From NCBI GenBank assembly GCA_003155495.1, contig PMDB01000091.1, positions 651 to 36,386 of the forward strand: a stretch of 35,736 nt of DNA, given 5' to 3'. This document shows, in pieces, positions 32,163 to 35,736 of this stretch. The notes under the pieces are model-generated. The model saw only the letters and a list, made by a program, of their open reading frames with translations, was not told the origin of the DNA and made no database searches. Both the position numbers and the translations under genes were made by a program. The stretch is from Ignavibacteriota bacterium (GTDB lineage Bacteria > Bacteroidota > Ignavibacteria > UBA10030). How positions within the stretch are numbered: the first letter of the stretch is position 1; the number at the start of each line of letters is the position of its first letter.

Positions 32163-33985
32163 GGATGTACAGGGTCTTTAACTTTTTTCTTCGTTTCTCC
32201 GTTCGTTTTCCATACAAACAATCCGCGCTTCTCATATGTTGTATGGAGAAGGTGATGCGACAATTCTCCTAATGGTTCTTTCAGAAAATCTTTATACAAT
32301 ACAGCGATCTGCGGATTCTCATGCGACTTGCGAATTTGCTTATTGGCATCCTCTTTGTAAATCGATTCGGCTCTTTTCTTCCTGATCTCCCATGTTGTGG
32401 GAATCGGTTGTCCGCCGCCACCGATGCATCCGCCCGGACACGTCATCACTTCGACAAAGGCATACGGAGATTCTCCCTTTTCTACCTGCTCCAATATTCG
32501 CCGCGCATTTTTTAGCGTATGCGCAACTGCCACTTTTATTTTTGTGCCATTCATATCCACTTCTGCTTCCTTAATTCCATCCATACCGCGGACCGCGGTG
32601 AAGTTGATGTCGGCAAGCGTTTTTCCTGTAACCACTTCATATGCCGTTCTCAGTGCTGCTTCCATCACACCGCCGGTTGCACCGAAGATGACCGCGGCAC
32701 CTGTGGATTCACCCAGCGGATGGTCAAATTCCTCAAGCGGAAGATCGGAGAATCGAATTCCAGATTCTTTGAACATCCGCGCAAGTTCTCTCGTCGTCAA
32801 TACATAATCAACATCATAGAACGCATCGTCGTTCACCATAGCAGTTTTTTCTTTCCAGTACTCAAATGCACTCATCATCTCAGGGCGTTTCGCTTCATAC
32901 TTTTTTGCTGTGCATGGCATGATCGAAACGACAACAATTTTTCTCGGATCAATTCCCATCTTTGCAGCATAGTACGTTTTCGCGATCACACCGAACATTT
33001 GCTGGGGCGATTTGCATGTGGAAAGATGTTCGAGTGAATTGGGAAAGAAATGTTCAGCAAATTTGATCCATCCAGGTGAGCAGGAAGTGATCATCGGCAG
33101 TGCGCCCTTCTTGGTTATTCGTTTGATGAGTTCATGCCCCTCTTCCATAATGGTCAGATCGGCTGTAAATTGGGTATCGAACACCTTTTTAAAACCGAGA
33201 CTGCGTAATCCTGCGACCATTTGCCCTGTAACGAGTGCGCCGGGACCCATTCCCATCGCCTCACCGATACCGACACGAATTGCAGGAGCGGTTTGTACAA
33301 TCACTACTTTATCCGGATTTATAATTTCTTCAAAAACAGCGTCGGTATCATCGCGTTCAACGATTGCTCCGGTAGGACACACCAACGCGCATTGTCCACA
33401 ATTGATACAAGCAACATTGCCAAGTCCCTTTTCCATATACGTTGAGATCTTAGTCTTGATCCCGCGTTTAGAAAGACCGATTGCACTCACTGTCTGTACT
33501 TCAGCACACACAGCGATGCATCTTCCGCAAAGAATGCATTTATTTGGATCTCGGATAATGGAGGGTGAAGTTTCATCCAAGGCTTCTTCCTTCTTGGTAC
33601 GGACGAATTGCTCTTCTTTCACACCGAGATCGGCAGAAATTGTTTGGAGCTCGCAATTCTGATTGCGTAGACACGATAAACAGTCTTTCGGATGATTGGC
33701 AAGCAATAATTCAATGTTGGTTTTTCTTGCATCACGAACACGCGGTGTGTGAGTTGCAATTTCCATTCCTTCGTGTACACAACTTGAACAAGAGCGCACC
33801 AATGATCGTGCACCTTTCACTTCAACAACACAGACACCACACGAAGCGTTACGAGCAACATCTTCGAGGTAACATAATGTCGGGATCCTTATCCCTGCGC
33901 GTTTACACGCTTCTAGGATCGTCAAACTTTCAGGAACTTGAAATTCATTTCCATTGATTTTTATATTGGCCATTTTCTTTTCCAT
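32159..33985 (-). CDS. [FeFe] hydrogenase catalytic subunit, NAD(P)-linked HydA/HndD type
   Basis: 608 residues. An N-terminal [2Fe-2S] domain (about 1-80: CYLEDVARNASCGVCVVEV) is followed by a His-Cys [4Fe-4S] site (HPKDCLSCLRNQNCELQ) and a 2[4Fe-4S] ferredoxin domain (CILCGRCIAVC, CINCGQCALVCPTGA). The H-cluster domain has all three signatures: L1 TSCSPGW, L2 MPCTAKKYE, L3 EVMTCPGGCIGGGGQP (Cys516, Cys520). A small-subunit-like C-terminus follows (HENPQIAVLYKDFL). It makes or oxidises H2 and belongs to the trimeric or tetrameric bifurcating group A3, together with the NuoF-like subunit upstream (20 bp gap). ATG 33985 is preferred: AAGGAAGAG precedes it, whereas the upstream ATG at 34036 lies inside the neighbour gene. 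Confidence 0.94.
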   Translation of the reverse strand: MEKKMANIKINGNEFQVPESLTILEACKRAGIRIPTLCYLEDVARNASCGVCVVEVKGARSLVRSCSSCVHEGMEIATHTPRVRDARKTNIELLLANHPKDCLSCLRNQNCELQTISADLGVKEEQFVRTKKEEALDETSPSIIRDPNKCILCGRCIAVCAEVQTVSAIGLSKRGIKTKISTYMEKGLGNVACINCGQCALVCPTGAIVERDDTDAVFEEIINPDKVVIVQTAPAIRVGIGEAMGMGPGALVTGQMVAGLRSLGFKKVFDTQFTADLTIMEEGHELIKRITKKGALPMITSCSPGWIKFAEHFFPNSLEHLSTCKSPQQMFGVIAKTYYAAKMGIDPRKIVVVSIMPCTAKKYEAKRPEMMSAFEYWKEKTAMVNDDAFYDVDYVLTTRELARMFKESGIRFSDLPLEEFDHPLGESTGAAVIFGATGGVMEAALRTAYEVVTGKTLADINFTAVRGMDGIKEAEVDMNGTKIKVAVAHTLKNARRILEQVEKGESPYAFVEVMTCPGGCIGGGGQPIPTTWEIRKKRAESIYKEDANKQIRKSHENPQIAVLYKDFLKEPLGELSHHLLHTTYEKRGLFVWKTNGETKKKVKDPVHP

Positions 33986-34005
33986 AGAATTTTCTCTTCC
34001 TTCTC

Positions 34006-35736
34006 TTAGTCCTGATCCTGACATTTGACATCGCATCGCAAGCAGCGAGTAGCCTCATGAAGTGCCTCTTCTCCGCTGTACCCGGAAAGAACTTCCTGGA
34101 AGTTTGAAACCCTTTCTTTCACGGGAAGCATTTTCGGCTTCACCATTTTTCCGCCTTCCGGTTCCTGCATAACTTCATCTTTATATTGGAAGTCCCTGAA
34201 CAATCGGTGGAACCGTTTCTCCTTCATCAGATCGAAGTCAATTGCTTCTGCGGCATTACGGGCAATTCCCATCGCTTCAGAAACAGTTGCCGGTCCTGTT
34301 ACTGCATCACCGCCGGCATAGACCTTCGGCAAGTTGGTTCGATAACTCGGTTGATGCACTTTCACTGTGCCATTCTTTCGAAGTTCCAGACCTATCTCTT
34401 TCGCCGATTCAAAGTCCACTTTTTCACCAACCGCGAGAATAACCGCGCTGCATTCAATAATAGCCGTTTCACCTGTTTCAACTGGCCTCTTTCTTCCTGA
34501 GCTGTCGAAACCGTCGAACTTCATCTTATGAATTTCAAGCCCTGTTACTTTTCCTTTCAAGTCACCAATGATTCGATGCGGCGCTGACATAAACATAAAT
34601 CGGATGGTTTCATCAATGGCGTCTTTAATCTCATGTTCGTTTGCCGGCATTTCATCTCTATCACGACGATAGACGACCGTTACATCGGCACCCAATCGAA
34701 GACAAGAGCGTGCGGCATCAATCGCTACATTACCTGCACCAACCACCACGACATTCTTGCCAAGATGGAGTTTCTTTCCGCTGGCAAAATCTTCAAGAAA
34801 TTCGTACCCCTGAATAACTCCGTGAAGCTGTCTGCCCGGGATTTCAAGTTCAATATCTTTTTGAGCACCTACGGCAAGGAAGATCGTATCGTTTTGTTTT
34901 TGCAGATTCTTGAAAGACAATTCTTTGCCAACATGCGTATTGAAGACAAACTTGACCCCAAGTTTCTTGAAAAGATCGAGTTCTTTGTTCAAACTGTCTT
35001 TCGGCAGCCGATATGCCGGAATGCCGTATTGGAGAATTCCTCCTGCTTTAGCATGGCTGTCATAAACCGTCACATCATGGCCAAGACGAACGAGAAAATA
35101 TGCTGCCGTCAATCCAGCCGGCCCCGCGCCCACAATGGCAATTTTCTTTCCGGTGGGTGAAAGTCTTTCCTTGATCAATCGTTGATAGATTGCTTTCTCT
35201 TTGCCCATCTTGTACATGGTGTCGGCAAGATAGCGATGAATCTCTCCTTGTGAAACAGGATCGTCGATCGTATCCCTGCGGCACCTCATCATGCAGTGAA
35301 AGTAACAAATTCTTCCGACGGTTCCTGGAAGCGGATTGTCGCGAAGGGTTAACTCGAATGCTTCTTCAATTCTTCCCTCTTTGAGAAGTTGCAAATAACC
35401 GGGAATGTTCATATGCAACGGGCAGCTGTTTTCGCACAAAGCCATAAATAAACTCTCGCATACGCCCGCCTTGCATCGTTTTTGGATGATGTGCTTCTCA
35501 TATTCATCACGGAAATACCGCAGCGTGGACAGTACAGGATTCGAACTCGTTTGTCCCAATCCACAGAGTGAGGAATCACGAATCACGTATGCCAATCGTT
35601 CAAGCGTATCAAGATCTTTCATGGTTGCATCACCACGTGTAATCTTATTGAGAATAGCGAGCGCTTGTGCAAGTCCTTCGCGGCACGGTGTGCATTTGCC
35701 GCATGATTCAGCATACGTCACTTCAACGAAGTACCG
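34006..35736 (-). CDS. NuoF/HydB-like subunit fused to a GltD/NfnB-like flavin domain, N-terminus cut by window edge
   Basis: The frame is open to the right edge, where RYFVEVTYAESCGKCTPCRE is read, the [4Fe-4S] motif near the C-terminus of NuoF/HydB/HndC (the FMN and NADH domains lie outside). Then come DSSLCGLGQTSSNPVLSTLR, a GltD-type N-terminal Fe-S domain (CENSCPLHMNIPGYLQLL, NPLPGTVGRICYFHCMMRCR), and an FAD fold ([20 protein letters not shown]). An NAD(P)H fold follows (VVVGAGNVAIDAARSCLRLG, with VVYRRDRDEMPA), then YAGGDAVTGPATVSEAMGIA. It ends with the Cys cluster ATRCLRCDVKC. The fused flavin module would give the hydrogenase a second pyridine-nucleotide site. Its stop is 20 bp before the hydrogenase start, so the two form one operon; a HydC/NuoE-like gene is expected beyond the window. 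Confidence 0.9.
   Translation of the reverse strand, partial: RYFVEVTYAESCGKCTPCREGLAQALAILNKITRGDATMKDLDTLERLAYVIRDSSLCGLGQTSSNPVLSTLRYFRDEYEKHIIQKRCKAGVCESLFMALCENSCPLHMNIPGYLQLLKEGRIEEAFELTLRDNPLPGTVGRICYFHCMMRCRRDTIDDPVSQGEIHRYLADTMYKMGKEKAIYQRLIKERLSPTGKKIAIVGAGPAGLTAAYFLVRLGHDVTVYDSHAKAGGILQYGIPAYRLPKDSLNKELDLFKKLGVKFVFNTHVGKELSFKNLQKQNDTIFLAVGAQKDIELEIPGRQLHGVIQGYEFLEDFASGKKLHLGKNVVVVGAGNVAIDAARSCLRLGADVTVVYRRDRDEMPANEHEIKDAIDETIRFMFMSAPHRIIGDLKGKVTGLEIHKMKFDGFDSSGRKRPVETGETAIIECSAVILAVGEKVDFESAKEIGLELRKNGTVKVHQPSYRTNLPKVYAGGDAVTGPATVSEAMGIARNAAEAIDFDLMKEKRFHRLFRDFQYKDEVMQEPEGGKMVKPKMLPVKERVSNFQEVLSGYSGEEALHEATRCLRCDVKCQDQD

Noticed and set aside
33986-34036. 17-residue extension of the hydrogenase subunit
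   Set aside because: Overlaps the end of the upstream gene in another frame; ATG 33985 has a good ribosome-binding site.

Overview
The window looks like a chromosomal segment of an anaerobic or fermentative Gram-negative bacterium of the FCB group, most likely near Ignavibacteriota/Chlorobiota or a related candidate phylum. This is inference from gene content: AT-rich DNA, PAS/GAF hybrid kinases, a TonB-family protein, FecR and CHASE2-cyclase genes, an outer-membrane barrel ending in Phe, the MEP-pathway gene dxr, an electron-bifurcating-type [FeFe] hydrogenase, and a pilin-like protein starting MGQQQLLLIILG. No rRNA, tRNA, CRISPR array or intact mobile element was seen.

Left part (1-11.4 kb): a truncated PAS sensor kinase and a secreted double-PDZ protein, then a gene-poor glycosylation zone. 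Four GT-C-type membrane glycosyltransferase candidates or relatives (2629-4221, 4566-5801, 6026-7804, 9779-11389) and a FAD-dependent UGM/amine-oxidase-like enzyme (7801-9366, overlapping its neighbour by ATGA) are separated by long AT-rich spacers. The spacers hold decayed genes too short for ordinary gene calling: the C-terminal end of a phosphohexomutase (2306-2413), a piece of an adenosine deaminase (9438-9593), and possibly an AAA-ATPase tail (5843-5983). A 54-bp sequence occurs twice, upstream of the first and second of these membrane genes.

Middle (11.5-19.9 kb): a tandem, nearly identical pair of pilin-like genes, each followed by its own hairpin terminator. Then come a CheY-like response regulator, a hybrid histidine kinase, and a second TMTC-like membrane/TPR protein 34 bp behind the kinase. 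A TonB-family gene is divergent from an ECF sigma factor/zinc-finger anti-sigma pair that overlaps by ATGA. A bidirectional terminator closes this block.

Right part (19.9-35.7 kb): a long minus-strand series dxr, rseP, secreted unknown, FecR protein, outer-membrane barrel, CHASE2 adenylate cyclase. The C-terminal domain of the FecR protein and the N-terminal domain of the barrel protein look homologous. Together with the adjacent CHASE2 cyclase this suggests an envelope-to-cAMP signalling module; it is the best candidate here for an undescribed system. A secreted TPR protein diverges from dxr. After a spacer rich in palindromic repeats, the window ends with an [FeFe]-hydrogenase catalytic subunit (hndD/hydA type) and a partial NuoF-like protein fused to a GltD-like flavin domain.

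All calls rest on reading the sequence and on recalled family motifs; no database search was run.
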